Shown one piece after another: positions 1 through 13,000 of a DNA stretch of 64,000 bases. The stretch comes from Mansonella perstans (lineage: Eukaryota; Nematoda; Chromadorea; Rhabditida; Onchocercidae), in contig JBAMDO010000147.1 of assembly GCA_037074765.1 (NCBI GenBank), positions 186,001-250,000 on the forward strand, read 5' to 3'. Made by a program: the position numbers and the translations under genes. Each line of letters begins with the position of its first letter. Within the stretch, counting starts at the first letter, position 1. The notes beneath the pieces are model-generated. The model saw only the letters and a list, made by a program, of their open reading frames with translations. It had not been told where the DNA came from and did not search any database.

Positions 1-3
1 CAC

Positions 4-699
4 CTGGGGTATTTGAGTACTTTTGCCGCATCCAGTTTCACCAACAATTACAAGTATACGATATTTTTCCAGAAGATATAGAATATGATTGCGATACTAC
101 AATAAACGAACACGAATAAAGCTTAAAATGCAGCAGATAAACCTCATTGATGGTATTATCAATTAAGTCCTGATAATCTTAACCTCATCGCCCAAACACC
201 TTAACCCTTAGCCCCCCAAACACTGATAATACTTATCACCTAGTAAGCCCAACGATATAACACATAAAACACCGCCTTCCTTTGTATTTCTATTGAAGAT
301 GACTGCGTGAAACTCAAGCAAAACATACTTTACAATAACTTCAGGCTCTGAAACATAATGCGACCAATGAATCAATTGCTAGATAACTATTCGAGTCGAA
401 TGCGACCAGTGAATCAATTACTAAATAACTATTCGAGTCGGACTGTTTCAATTCAACATAATCATCGAAAAACCCAAATATGAATTTGAATTTATATTTT
501 ACTGAAAATGTTTGTCCTTTTTTATTTCTTGTACCTTAAAAATGGGAAGTCGTGTACGCTGCTGCTGAATGGAGAGTGCTAGATATGGATTACTCACGAT
601 CACGTTAGTTCCTTCTTCGATTATGCGATCTTCCAGAATAAGTGGACCACTACGGTTATCGCAAGTATCAATGTCAACTGAAAAAACGAATGCTTGCAT
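4..699 (-). CDS. dhx-35: DHX35-type DEAH-box RNA helicase, N-terminal part (runs off left edge)
   Basis: Two exons of an ATP-dependent DEAH-box RNA helicase are visible, about 535-699 and 4-96. The first encodes the conserved N-terminal stretch NPYLALSIQQQRTRLPIFK, very close to the NPYxALSIEQQRxKLPVFK segment of animal DHX35. The second reads on in phase with RNHILYLLEKYRILVIVGET and the Walker A motif GETGCGKSTQIPQ. The first exon ends at an AAG|GTACAAG donor; the second begins after TTGTAG and ends at CAG|GTG at the very edge. DHX35 is a nuclear helicase associated with the spliceosome. The start is uncertain: I used the ATG at 699, but a TTTTTTCAG acceptor at about 679 allows an upstream exon instead. 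The rest of the helicase core lies outside the window. Confidence 0.82.
359..442. repeat. Tandem 42-bp duplication
   Basis: Two adjacent copies of a unit near ATGCGACCARTGAATCAATT...AACTATTCGAGTCGR, differing at a few positions. They lie in the first intron of the DHX35-type gene. Confidence 0.75.
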
Positions 700-2286
700 A
701 CGTACGTGAAGATATTTCAAAGGAAGTAAAAATAATAATAAATTAATTAAAAATAATAATAATAACGATAATAATAGTAATAATAAAAGCATAACAAATG
801 TTCAGAAATGCCAGAAGGTATGACGAAAGAGATATTCGGGCTGGTTACTAGCTTAACATTTCGGTATAAAGACAATTAAGTTCACAGCACGGCTGAAATG
901 TGATGCTAGCAAAAACCGAATGAAAGAGATAGTCAAAACTGAGACTTAAAACTCGGTAGTCAAATACTGACACTTAAAACTCAAAGTCCAATAGTTCACA
1001 ACAGTAACAATTGTCCTGATGAATGACCAGCGATGAACTTCCATCCAATTGCTAAATCATGTGAAGATCACATGATCGACCAAAAAAAAAATGAAAGCAA
1101 GAACATTTTGGTTAAAAAGTATTATGAGACAACCCATAAAAATTTATTTAAAACAACTATTGACAAGTACACAGTTACCCGGTTTCAGGAAACTTGGTCT
1201 ATTCCTCTGCATGCCACAAGTTACCGGACTCACTGGCCATCGCTTCTGCATTGGAGCTTTGTGGCTCATCCACTGGGAGCTTTGTGGCTCATCCATCGAC
1301 TTCAGCTATGTGAGTCTACTCCAATCTATAGAGTTCTGAAATCCCATGCATTGTTTGCCTTGTTAACTACTTCTTGTCTGCCAAAAATTAAATTCGTTTA
1401 AAAATTGGAATTAAGGAGTACTTCTTGCGAACAATGCGAACAATATATTGTTGCTCTAAAAATTTCGTCAACCAACAACTAACCCCATCAAATGACCACA
1501 ATATCGGAATCATATGCTTTGAAATATATTTGAAAAAGTAATTAAAGCTAATTTACTCTTACAAATTTTTACCGAGTCACCTAAAACCATATTATCACAA
1601 GCAGAAGTTCCCGAAATCGCCAATCCCTTAAGAAAATAGCATTCCAAAAAATAAATGGGCAACCAGGAAAATGCAAAAGCTGGTATCACCAGGCCCCTTC
1701 TATACAGTTTAGATACGCAATTAATTCACTGCAATATTTCAGCTTCGCCATTATTCTATGCAAATTCGGCATCTGAGATTCTCTTTCAGGAAATCAAACA
1801 ATTTATACCTTATATGCATTCACAACTCGAATGAATAACGCTATGGATTCACATGGACTGTATCACGGTATTTTCAGAGAGTCTTGGGAACAGGCAATCA
1901 CAACCCACACAAGTAAACTGATTCAGAAGATGCTTGTAGTTATATTGCTTCCTTTACTTCTTCATACAAACAGATGTCATCAGTATAAACAGCACAACAC
2001 AGTGGATAACAGTGCAACTGACGAAAAACGTACACACATACACTATTGTGAATGATTAGAAGTAATAAGAAGGAAAAAGAAAATGACATCCATCTATAAA
2101 CTTCCATGGAATACATCATCAACACATCCACTACAAAACAAATCCACGGCTTTTCTTTTTCCTTTCAATTCCGTAGAAAATCATATGAAGAAATCAATCA
2201 ATCAACAGTAAACGTTTAAAAATTTTAGTAATGTAAACATTGTTAAAGGTAGAACGGAAAATGAAACAGCAGGTATTTGCGTCGGC
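700..2286. other. Intergenic region between the DHX35-type and DBHS genes
   Basis: No convincing gene was found. The stretch holds an AAT-rich microsatellite (about 730-785), two tandem copies of a 24-bp unit GGGAGCTTTGTGGCTCATCC (about 1252-1297) and an interspersed repeat near 1501-1695 that recurs in an ABCF3 intron. Open frames here (for example 1033-1401) have no domain pattern or splice context. The 5' end of the helicase gene and the 3' UTR of the DBHS gene must lie within it. Confidence 0.5.
1501..1695 (+). repeat. Interspersed ~190-bp repeat, copy A
   Basis: This stretch matches 14772-14950 with scattered substitutions and small indels. Shared blocks include CGGAATCATATGCTTTRAAA, GARTCACCTAAAAYCA, CTTAAGARAATRGCAT and AAATAAATGG. 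It may be an old non-autonomous element. Confidence 0.65.
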
Positions 2287-5200
2287 TTATCGTCGTATTC
2301 GCTTTTCAGATGGGAAATCTCCACCCATTGGCGGTCCACGATGAAAACCTCCTGGTGGTCCACTTTGCATTCCGAAATTTCCTGGCCCCATCGGTCCGGG
2401 TCCTCGAAAACCACCAGGACCGCCTGGACTACCGAACGAAGGTGGCTGAAAAAATAATACTACATAAAAAGCAATTTATGCTAAACTTTTATTAGATGAA
2501 ATACATAAAACAATACAAGATCATGACAAACAATATAGTCTAAAGTTTTTTACATCAATCAGGGGAACTTTAGAAATACCAATTTATTAACAGGATTTCA
2601 AGCAAGCTACCCGGCAATTACATATAAAATTTAGGAAACATGCCTGTTGTGGTCCACCAGGTCTCGGTGCATCAGCACGAAATATCTGTAGTAGCTTCTG
2701 CACGCCTTGTACGAGTGTCGGATCTGTAAATTTTTAAAATAATGGACTGATCCATGGTCAGATTCATAATTGCAGAAATTGCCATACAACGAAAAGTTCA
2801 GTTTCATTCCAAAAAAAAATCATAAACAACAAGTTCTGTTAAGAAACACTTTGATTTGTTCTGCTGAATGAGTTTTTCAGCAGAGCGAGTTAAAATGCTT
2901 TTAACACTCTTTTCGAAGGATGCTAAAAAAAAATGCTAACCAGGACCGCCTCCTTGACTGACAGGTCCACCGGGTCCACCTTGCTGAAAGGGCGGTCCCC
3001 TGCCCGGATTGTCCATCTGCGGTGGTCCACCACGTTGCATGTCAGGTGGACCTCGGCCAATCATTTCTTGTCCTCTTGGTCCCTCAGGTCCACCTTGTCC
3101 ACCTGAGTTAAACGGCCCTCCTAAAAACACTTTCGATTGTGTTTTGTTAGAATAAGCACTAAAATGTTACGGTCAGAACATTCTGCAGATACAAGACATC
3201 GTATTCATGAAATGACGTAAATAAATGACAGGAACGAAATTACTGTGTTGCGAGTGTGAACCTCCTCCACCGGAACCACTAACGAAAAATTCACGTGGTG
3301 GTGGCCCACCAGACATTCCACCCGGCCCATTTGCCATACCTTGTGGACCGGATGGTCCACCTGTTAAATTACCCAATAAGGTGGGCATTTCACCACGACG
3401 TGCTGCTACCTGCGCCATACGTTCACGTTTTGCAGCTTCTAATCGTTCAAGCTCCTGCTGGCGACGTGCGAGATCTATAAAAAAATAATGTAGCGTCGTA
3501 AGGAAAATTCAGATTGCCAATTTTGAATTTTAGTACCTTTAGTTTGCAAAATACAAAAAACATATGATGAGTTACGTGATTGCTAAATTTATCCCGGTTT
3601 ACATAGAAATGTTATTTCTGTAATGCTTTCATACATAGTTAAATTCCAGTAAAAAATAGCTAATCCATAAATAAAAACATAAGAACGTAAATTAAATGAA
3701 ACGATTAGAAGTACGCTGTAGTGAAATACTCTAGAGTACCAGCCTATATTCATATTTGTTTACATAAGTGCGCTGCACGATGATCGCAGCCTGTTGTTTA
3801 AAGCGCAAATTCCGAATCAATGAAAAAAAAAAAAAAAAAAAAAAAAAAAACTAATAGTACGCAAGGATTAAGGTATTCAATGAGATTCAATGACAGAAGT
3901 GATGCTATGTCACACAATTTCAAATTATATCAACCATAATTACATAATGATTACCCCATAATACTGTGATCGGTAGGGAGGGTAAAGAAATAATGAAACA
4001 GACGTCAGTTGAAAATTACAGTCTAAATTAATTGCTTAGCAATTAACCAACAAATGAGAGACGTTGCAGTTCAATCGCATTTGGTGAATACAACAATAAA
4101 TGCCAAAATTTGAAAATAACCACCCTTAAACATGACAGTTTCTTCCAAGTTTTGCAAGGCATTTCAACAATGCGAAAGTAAACTCTAAACTAGTTATCAA
4201 ATACATTGAGAAAGCGTGACCACAATGAAATACACCGTAACGTTATCATGATTTCGACAAGAAATATTAAGCTTCACTTTCAATACTCTTTACAAAATTA
4301 GAGTTGAAAATTTGATTGGAAGAAAAAAATTATAGCGCTTTCTCTTCAGCAATTACCTTAACGAAATATAGTTGGGAATGAACTGACTTTTTCCATAGAT
4401 GATATTTGAATAAAAAAGAGCACTGCAGAATAAAATAATGTCCGCATGAACAACAATTAGCAATTCCATTTTTTAATTCCTTATGACCAAAAAAGCATAA
4501 GGAATTAAAAAATTAAAAAAAAAAATTTCCTTAGAAAAGAAAGGGAAATGCTATCCAAACCGTTTTCACAACACTTTTTTGGAATGCTTTTAAAAGCAGC
4601 AAAAATCTTATTGATGCAAAAGAGGATACAAACGCTGTAAAGAGGGAGAGACTTGAGAGCGAAAAGTGAAAGAGTGTAAAAACCTTGCCTTCACGGAGCA
4701 ACTGAGTTTGATAATCCTGGTAAGCGAGATCCATATCAGCTTCCAAGCGTCTACGAGCTTCCTTGAGCTCTTCTTCCAATTGAGCTCTACGCTGTCTTTC
4801 CACCTCATATAGCTCTTTCCATTTTAACCCGAATACGTATTCGAAGCTGTTTGCCGGTGGAAATCGTGGGCCCACTTCTCGTTCCCTACACATAGTAACA
4901 CTTGTGCTACACATATTCACTTTTCGCAACATATTACACCCTCTCCGCAACTCTATCTATCCTTTTATCAGATGTTAACTTCCTAACTTACAAAATAGTC
5001 GTCAATTCAAGCCAATAAATCAATAAACAGCTGCCGCGTGAGGACTTTCATATCACTTTAGGACTAACGTGGCTACTTAGATCATACAATTAAAAATTAA
5101 GGTAGATAAAAGCTTCTTCTAAAATGTTGCACAGTCTTGTGAGAACCGCCCTGAACACACAAACACACTCGATAGTTTTTGTGATTATCCCAATTCCTGT

Positions 5201-8200
5201 ATCACGCAATATGTCTGGCACTACAGGTTTTATCCAAAACAATTTATATAGCTGGCTGGGTATAGCTATGAGAAACTTCACGAGATACATGTGCTAACGA
5301 CATAATGAAATTTCAAAATTTTGTAAAATTCGAGCCATCTGATCGATCTATTTAAGAATAACCATTGCGCAGCACTTCCCTCCCCATCACCCTTCTTCCA
5401 ATCACGATGACATTTTATCCTTTACACTGCCTGCACACACATCTCAAACACAATCGAACCATACATTCCTTCGTTCCGACATAAATAGTGGAAATAATCA
5501 ATCGAACCACACTCCTTCCTTCGCCCCTTCACAAATAGTTGGAAACAACTTTGATAAATTGCTAATAACTTGAAATTAAGGGATTCAAACATCACTGTGA
5601 GAAGCCTGAAATAACCATATTAAAACAATGAAAAAATTTCCCATACTCCTGCATCATTACATAAACAAACATTACAAACATTTCCCGAGAAGAGTTAAAA
5701 GTATCAGGTGACAGTAACTACAGTATGATAGTAACTACCACCACTACCTAGCATAAAGCGAAGCCACACTTTGATTTCATTTCAAAGCTTAGCGAAACCA
5801 GTAAGGGATTATTTCAGTGAACAGGCTAGCCATAAATTTATAAATTGAGTTATGCACTACAGATCAACCGTAAATGAAGGCTGCTAATGCAGAAAAGCTC
5901 AAGGTATACTCACTATTTAATAAAAACACGGAGCTCCTCCCGAAAATTCCATTTCAAAATTGGTTGACTTTTTGAAAACCTCCTGACAAAACGGAAAGCG
6001 TAGAAAGCCTCTTATTAGGCTATTTTTATTTTTTTAACACCATGCTTAAATTTCAATATGATGCAATGAATAAAAGGAACCTATTGCAACAGAATATCAG
6101 TGCAAGTCAAAAGCAGTTCGGCTTTGAGAACACATCCCTTAATCAATCAATGTAGCAAAGTTTTCAAGTATTTCGCGTAGTATTTAAAAGGAACTGAAAT
6201 TAGGATCCTTTACAAATTCTTAGAATAGAAAATTCAATTTCAATAACTCTAATTTTCGTTTGTACTTATAAACAATCCTTTTGAAAACGATACGACTGAG
6301 ATGTAACAAATCACAAGCTTTCTGGATACACAATGCTATGTTGCTATTCGAAGCACAGTTGCGCGGTAAATACGCTGAGCATCAGCAGATCCTCGAAAGA
6401 GGCTTACGATTTCTGCCTAACAGCTGCCAAACGATTTCTTAAATCTCTTAGGGAGAACAGGAATCCATTTCGAGTAAGAAATATTTCGTAATAAACCCAG
6501 TGTTTCCGAAACTTTCTCGAAAAATGCAAAATTATTTCTACGAGATGAAACCAAACTACAAGCAAGATAGTTGAAACAAGAAAATACAAACAATTTCCCT
6601 TGAATATAATTTTTAAAGAGTATAGCGCATAATTTCTAAAAAACTTATGCACTTTGAAATTTTTCTCCAAAAAAAGGATACTCCTCCACTTTCCATATCT
6701 TCTTCTCATTACACATTAAAATCAAACCTTACCAGTTATTAAATACAGAAAATAATTTCTAAAACCATTCCGCAGTTCAGCAAATGTCAATCATCTAGTA
6801 ATTTTGCTTGGTCCATTCCTTAACTTTTCAACACCGTTTCTTAGGAAACAGTGATAAGTGAAGCCCCACTGAATTTATGCCTTACTTTCAGACAGTATTC
6901 AAGACGGTTGCTTTAAAATGAAGATATGCATAGCTGTGGCTTACTTACTGCTCAAATTCTTTCATTTGAGAACAGAAACAGAAATGATGGTGCATATATT
7001 CAAACCCACTCACGGACATTATATTCATCTACTTGACCTTGAATCATTTATCACGAATCACAGTTAAACTAATAAATCAATTGTCCAGTCTTGCAATGCA
7101 GATTAATCGGATATAATAGTAAGTACAAGACAGTGTTTATTTGAATAATACCAAATCCTACTGTAATATCTTCTGGTATTTTCAACAATTTCTCCTCATG
7201 CGAAGCACACAGAATGAGTCCGCTTTACCAATCAAAAACATTACAAAGTCCAAGTCCAGTTGCCATCTTACGAATGAAACGAAACAGAAAAGTGCAATTC
7301 ACATATTGACTTACTGGTTAGTTTATTGGAAACAAACTGCAATTCTCTGAAAGCTACTGAATACAAAAAGATGGATTCGAGCAAGAAAGCCACATATATG
7401 CATATCTTCATGATTCAGTGCAGAACCATTCTATAAAACGTCGAAACGATCAAACAATTTAATTATTTGCAAAACTGATCACTTTTGTTCAAAACAAAAC
7501 TAATAAACACAAAAGAGTACTTTTGAAGCATTGCACTGCGCTGTATCATACGTTCCGCCAGACCATCGTCTTCATCACGCGGCTCCAACATTTCCACAAC
7601 TAATGGCTTTGGACTTCTACAAAATATTTTCAAAAAATTTCCGATCATAGCACGTATTTTTCCAGAACTAGAAATACATGAATTCAAAACGCTTTTCCAA
7701 CCAATCAGCGAACAGAACAACGATAACATGAAGTAACTGCAATAGTCCGGAATAATGATTTCAGAATGTCGCACTGCAACACCACAATTTTTCAAATGCA
7801 TATGTAAAAGAGGAACTTACGCCGTTAATAGGAATACTTTTTCTCGAATCTGGTGAAGTGCCTCATTAGCCGATGGCTTACGCTCGAATTCCACAATTCC
7901 TTCTCCAGTTGGCTTGCCTTTCTCGTCAACTATATGAACCGCTCTTTCTACTTCACCAAATGCCGAAAATGCATGATAAAGCATTTCATTTGATACAGTT
8001 GGTGAAAGTTCTTTTACTCTCAATGCTGCACCATGGACTGCAAATCGCACACGAACTGGACGCCCATGTATTATCTTTCCATCAATAGCTTCTTTGGCAC
8101 TTTCTGCATGAGCACGCGTATCCTGAGGAGATTTGAAGAATAAACATTTGTAATTTGATAAATACAGAATGAAATAAACCCAAAACTAAACTATGATCAT

Positions 8201-9267
8201 GAGATTTGTGAACTAACCAATCGTAAAAAAGCAAATCCTTTGCCACTCAAATAGCATTCTGCAATGTCGCCATGAGGTGCAAAGAGTTCTTTGAGCTCTT
8301 GCTCCTTCAAGTCATTCGGTAAATTACCAACAAACAAACGACATCGACCAGTGAACTTCTTTTTCGGCAAATCACTCATCAAATCGGTTTCACTGAATGC
8401 TTGCCCGGAAAGGACATTCATCGAAGACATCATATTCATTGGTCCCCGACCACCACCACCAACACCTGGTCCCATTCCCATTCCACGATTCGGTAGTCCA
8501 CCAGATGGTCCGCCTATATTATTCGACGAATTGTTATACTGATGTTCGCTTGACCGGTGATGATGCCTTAACATTGTTGCCATTAAAATATGTCATTTTC
8601 ATATTCAGTGTATCCATTGCTTTCATCTCTGCGGTTTCAGAAGAGACTGTGAGTGGATCCACTCAGCAGCAATAACTAATCAGTCAAATTTTTTAATAAG
8701 TGAAATAGATCTAAGTGAAAAGAAAAGAGGGGACAAAAAAACAGATAGAAAATGAAGGCAGAAGGGATTTTTCAGTTCGGACCCTTAAGATCCCTGAAAT
8801 GATCCGCCGCCCTTTGTTTTTTAAGATAATTTATCTGTGATGTAAAAGACAATTATTTTGGAAAATGTGACTGCAAACATAGAGAAGCAAAATAAATTTC
8901 TATCCATTCAATTAACTGTTTCTGAAAGCATTTTTTCAGATTCTGTTGCATTATGCTCTCATAGAGATTTTCAATGTCACTAAATTTTTCGTCCAAACTA
9001 ATACATTAATAAACTAATTAACAAACTAATGAGTAAACGATACAATAAAACTAATACAAAAGCACAACGCAACAGACCAAATATATCCTCAACTGATCCA
9101 GAAAAAAGAAAAAACCTTTCATGGGAAGATGTTCGACCACTTCGATCACGCTCGTTCCTTTCTACTCGTTCCTCCTTTACGATATTACGTGGACTTGAGT
9201 TGCTACCACTACTTGGTCTCCCACTGTTCCGTTTTATGTCACCATCATTACGTCCTCGATCACTCAT
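2287..9267 (-). CDS. nono-1: DBHS-family (NONO/PSPC1/SFPQ-like) RNA-binding protein
   Basis: Nine exons: 9116-9267, 8218-8566, 7821-8122, 7521-7616, 4689-4885, 3244-3474, 2941-3120, 2644-2723, 2287-2445. They total 1746 bp (581 aa). DBHS proteins dimerise and bind RNA and DNA in nuclear RNA processing and transcription. A Ser/Arg/Gly-rich N-terminus leads into RRM1 (RCRLFVGNLPNDLKEQELKE, GKGFAFLRL) and RRM2 (RVRFAVHGAALRVKELSPTV, ERAVHIVDEKGKPTGEGIVE). The NOPS segment follows (PLVVEMLEPRDEDDGLAE, then ANSFEYVFGLKWKELYEVE), then a long charged coiled coil with EDLARRQQELERLEAAKRER. The tail is Gly/Pro-rich and ends in a basic KRIRR. The introns after 4689-4885 and 2644-2723 need GC donors (GAAG|GCAAGG, ACAG|GCATGT) to keep phase; the first restores a REDLARRQQEL junction conserved in the family. 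The fourth intron is about 2.6 kb. Confidence 0.93.
3821..3851. repeat. Poly(A) tract inside a DBHS intron
   Basis: A run of roughly 27 A on the plus strand (poly(T) relative to the gene), in the 3475-4688 intron. Low-complexity tract only. Confidence 0.8.
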
Positions 9268-10094
9268 TCTGTAAATACTTTCTCTTCAACCTCACCCTCT
9301 CATCCACCCTACTTCACGTAACCTCACGTCAGCCAACCGCATGAATTCCCCAAACGCAGCACCAGCCACCATACTCGGACAGCAGGACAACGCCCAACTC
9401 TACCTATACGTCCGCAATGACCATCAACCGATCAATAAGTCAGAGAATAGTTTCAGAATGCAAACGATCTCTAATTCCGCTTATAATAGCTCTAAATCTA
9501 AACTCTAAACCGACCGTGAAATACCGGCAGTGGAACAGTGAGAAGAGAGGATAACAGTATATATTAGACATTTCAGGGTTCAGTGATAAGCCAGAGAACT
9601 AGTGCATGTTACCTGGCTCATAATCCAGGCTACCTTAAATTCCATAATGTTGCCAGTTTTTAATTTGCCCCTTAACAACTGCATGATGGAAATTTTCAGG
9701 TTAGAACTAACAGTACCAATGCATGACTGATCGGCTCATTGACGAAGCATCAGCAGAAATATTTAGCAGTGACGCATCCTACTATTTTCTCCTCCTTCCA
9801 AGCTTAATTCCAGGTTTGCCTTTCAAACGTGCCAATTTTCTACATTTATCATACTACTGCTGACAATACTTTACCCAGAAAATAAGTCTGACAGGTTTTG
9901 GGAAAGATTTGCACACTTGTTGGTTTTCTAGTCTTCCCCAAACAGAATCGTTTCCATCTTCTCCATCATTGAGCTTTCAATTATTCTCCTGATTCGAAAT
10001 AGACAACTAAAAAATGGAATTTCAGCCATACTAGTTTTTAATTTCCTTATTTGGTTTGGGTTCGAGTTTTTTATCAACAATTGATAGATGACAA
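9268..10094. promoter_or_regulatory. Divergent intergenic region between the DBHS and ABCF3 genes
   Basis: About 830 bp separate two divergently transcribed housekeeping-type genes, so both promoters are expected here. No clear TATA box, operator or coding exon is visible. A short open frame at 9928-10122 overlaps the ABCF3 start and looks accidental. Confidence 0.45.
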
Positions 10095-13000
10095 ATGACA
10101 ATATCGGCATATCTCGCGTCAACTTTTCCTGATCTTCCAGTTGAAGTCAAAAGTTACGTCGAAGGTATCATTAATTATTCTAAGCGTTAACTTCAAAAAT
10201 CTGCTGACGAAATCTTTTTTTTGTATTAAAAACATTTGTTTATAGCAGTTTTGAAAGAAAACGCTGATGACTTGTTATCGAAAGAAGATGTTGTTGAAGC
10301 CATTGGTTTACACATACAAAGTTCTGTGGAAGGACTTACTGATGAGGCTATTGAGCTTGTATGTGAAAAGCTTGCTTTACTGCTTCATAATGGGTAAGCT
10401 TATTGTAAGCTTACAACAAGTTTACTTTTAACTGTAATCTTTGCAGCATGCAAAGATTTTTTCAAATTTATTGAGTTTTTAGGAAGAATGTTACTCATCG
10501 ATCAAAAAATGAAATTGGTCAGCGGCGTCTTGAACAAACTGTTGATATAAGTGCCCAACACTTTGATTCGGAGGATGTTACAGGTATATGGAAAGTTAGT
10601 ACACGAGACACACCTTCGGTAAGTTTCAGCACTTGACTTTACAAAGTTTTTGAACATATATCATAAAAATCATAGCATAGGGAATCATAGGAAACCGTGA
10701 AATGTATTGCAGCAAGTTGACAGGAAGAAGCTTGAAAAGGCTGAAACGCGTGCATTAGAAAAGGCCACAAAACGTGAAATAGGTGATGGTCAGAAAACTG
10801 AGAAAAGAAGACCAGCTGATCTTGTGGCTACAGCTTCACAATCAACAGCTCGTCGTGATGGGAAGTCTGATGGTTCTGGAAGTGGAAGTACAATGGATGT
10901 ACACCTTGATAATGTTGATGTATCAATAGGACCTAAGTAAGTTACAGCTTTTGATAATTTCGATAATGCGGAAGTTGTGTAGTACTACAAATCTTTTGAA
11001 CATTTAATTCATTGAGATTCAGCTATTTCTTGTTTTTTGTTTTTCTTTCAAAGATTTGTTTATTTCTGCAGGCAATTATTATGTGGTGCCAGTATTGTTT
11101 TAACTTATGGTCGACGCTATGGTTTGGTTGGTCGAAATGGAGCTGGAAAGTCTACTTTTCTGAAAATGATTTCTTCGTAAGACTTTGAATAGAATATTTA
11201 AAACTTTCATTTATTAAACAGAAATTATTCAGCATCACTGATATAACTGGCGAAGAATTGAACAGTTTATAGAATGCTTACAGTTTATAACTTATGCTAG
11301 TCATCAAGCACAGTGTACAGTTTACATCTTTTTTTATATCGGTTTCAGGAAACAACTAAAGATTCCATCTAATATCAGCGTGTTAAATGTTGAACAGGAG
11401 GTGTTAGGCGATGATACAGAGGTACGAGAATCTGTATTGCAGAGTGATATTCGAAGAATGGAATTGTTACGTCGCGAAGAAAATTTACAGAGACTTCTTA
11501 AGGAGTAAGTCTTATTGATGTCACATCAATTTATTAACAAGATGAATGAGGAATAGGACATTTTAGTGAGTTTTAATTGTTTCCATTCTCACCTTCCTAG
11601 TGTCAGTTCCAAAAATTTGGGTTAGATCTAGAAAACTGCCAATATTTTTTGGGAATTTAATGCTGTTTTTGTTCTAGCTCTCCAAGTGATGTGGACAAAG
11701 AGAAATACAGTAGTGAACTAGGAAAAATTTATACAGAAATGGAAGAAGCACAAATGGACAGAGCACCTGCATGTGCTGCTTCAATACTTTTTGGACTAGG
11801 TTTTACACCAGAAGAGCAGAAACAGCCTACAAGGTACTGTTTCCTAGATTGTTTTCAGCATATCCTGCTTGAAAAAAACTCAAGCGTTATTAACAAACCA
11901 TTTTTTCAATCTCTTTCAGTTAAAGATTTAATCAGGTTCTTCCTACAAATGACAATTTTCAGAGAATTTTCGGGTGGTTGGCGTATGAGGTTGGCATTGG
12001 CAAAGGCATTATTCATGAAGTATGTTGCATTTAGAATTGTCTATCGTGAGAAAAACTCATTTTGTACTGTCATTATTGCAGGCCTGATTTGCTTCTACTG
12101 GATGAACCAACTAACATGTTGGACATGCGAGCAATTATTTGGTTGGAAAATCACCTTCAGGTATTACGCAGATTTTTTTGATTTAAATTTCTCTTTTTTG
12201 TTTCATATAAAGTTTGCTTTTGAAATCAACTTTGGTATAGTAGTTGCAACATATTTCTGGCTTCGGGCAAAATTTAGACAAAAAATTACCAGATGTACTG
12301 AAATAAAAGTCTTGTCTCATAAAGTTGGCATTTGGTCATTGCTTATAGTGGACATGATGTTTTCAGTAAGTAATTAAGTAATAGTTTCTTATCTATAAAT
12401 TACGCAGTGATCCTTCATTTATTTGGCGTACTGCTTTGCAGGAATGGGCTTCTACAATTGTGGTAGTTTCTCATGATCGAAGTTTTTTGAATGCTATTTG
12501 TACGGATATTATACATTTGCATTCAAAGAGACTGGATCAATATAAAGGAAATTATGCCCTTTTCGAGAAAACAATGAAAGAAAAATTAACGCAGCAAGAA
12601 AGGTTTGCCGTTTTCTGGTTTCAGTTTTTATTTGCTTTATTCCATCAACGCAAGTAGATACTGATGGGAAAGTTTTGGGAGTGAACTTGACGATGAAGTC
12701 TTGTTGTTTGCAGAGAGGAATTATTTGTAACAACAGTTTTTTGAGTTAGTATTCTTGATTATTGAGGTAGTAAAGAGACGACTATTGAGCCAAGCGCACT
12801 ATTTATTGTGTTGAATCCAGTTGAACTGGAATCTGCAGGAGGAATTCTCCTTAATTGTTATAGCATATAGTGGAAGTTTGTTTGCCAGAATCCGTATGTT
12901 TAAATTAACCAAAAATGATTTACAACGTGTTACATTCTTTAGAACATGCTTTACTGCGTACCAGTGATTTTACATAATTGGCTTATACTAGAAATTTATT

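Noticed and set aside
1033..1401. 122-residue plus-strand gene
   Set aside because: No splice context, signal peptide or domain. It overlaps another frame of equal quality and includes a small tandem repeat.
7463..7801. 112-residue minus-strand gene
   Set aside because: Only the 7521-7616 portion is the NOPS exon of the DBHS gene. The rest is flanking intron.
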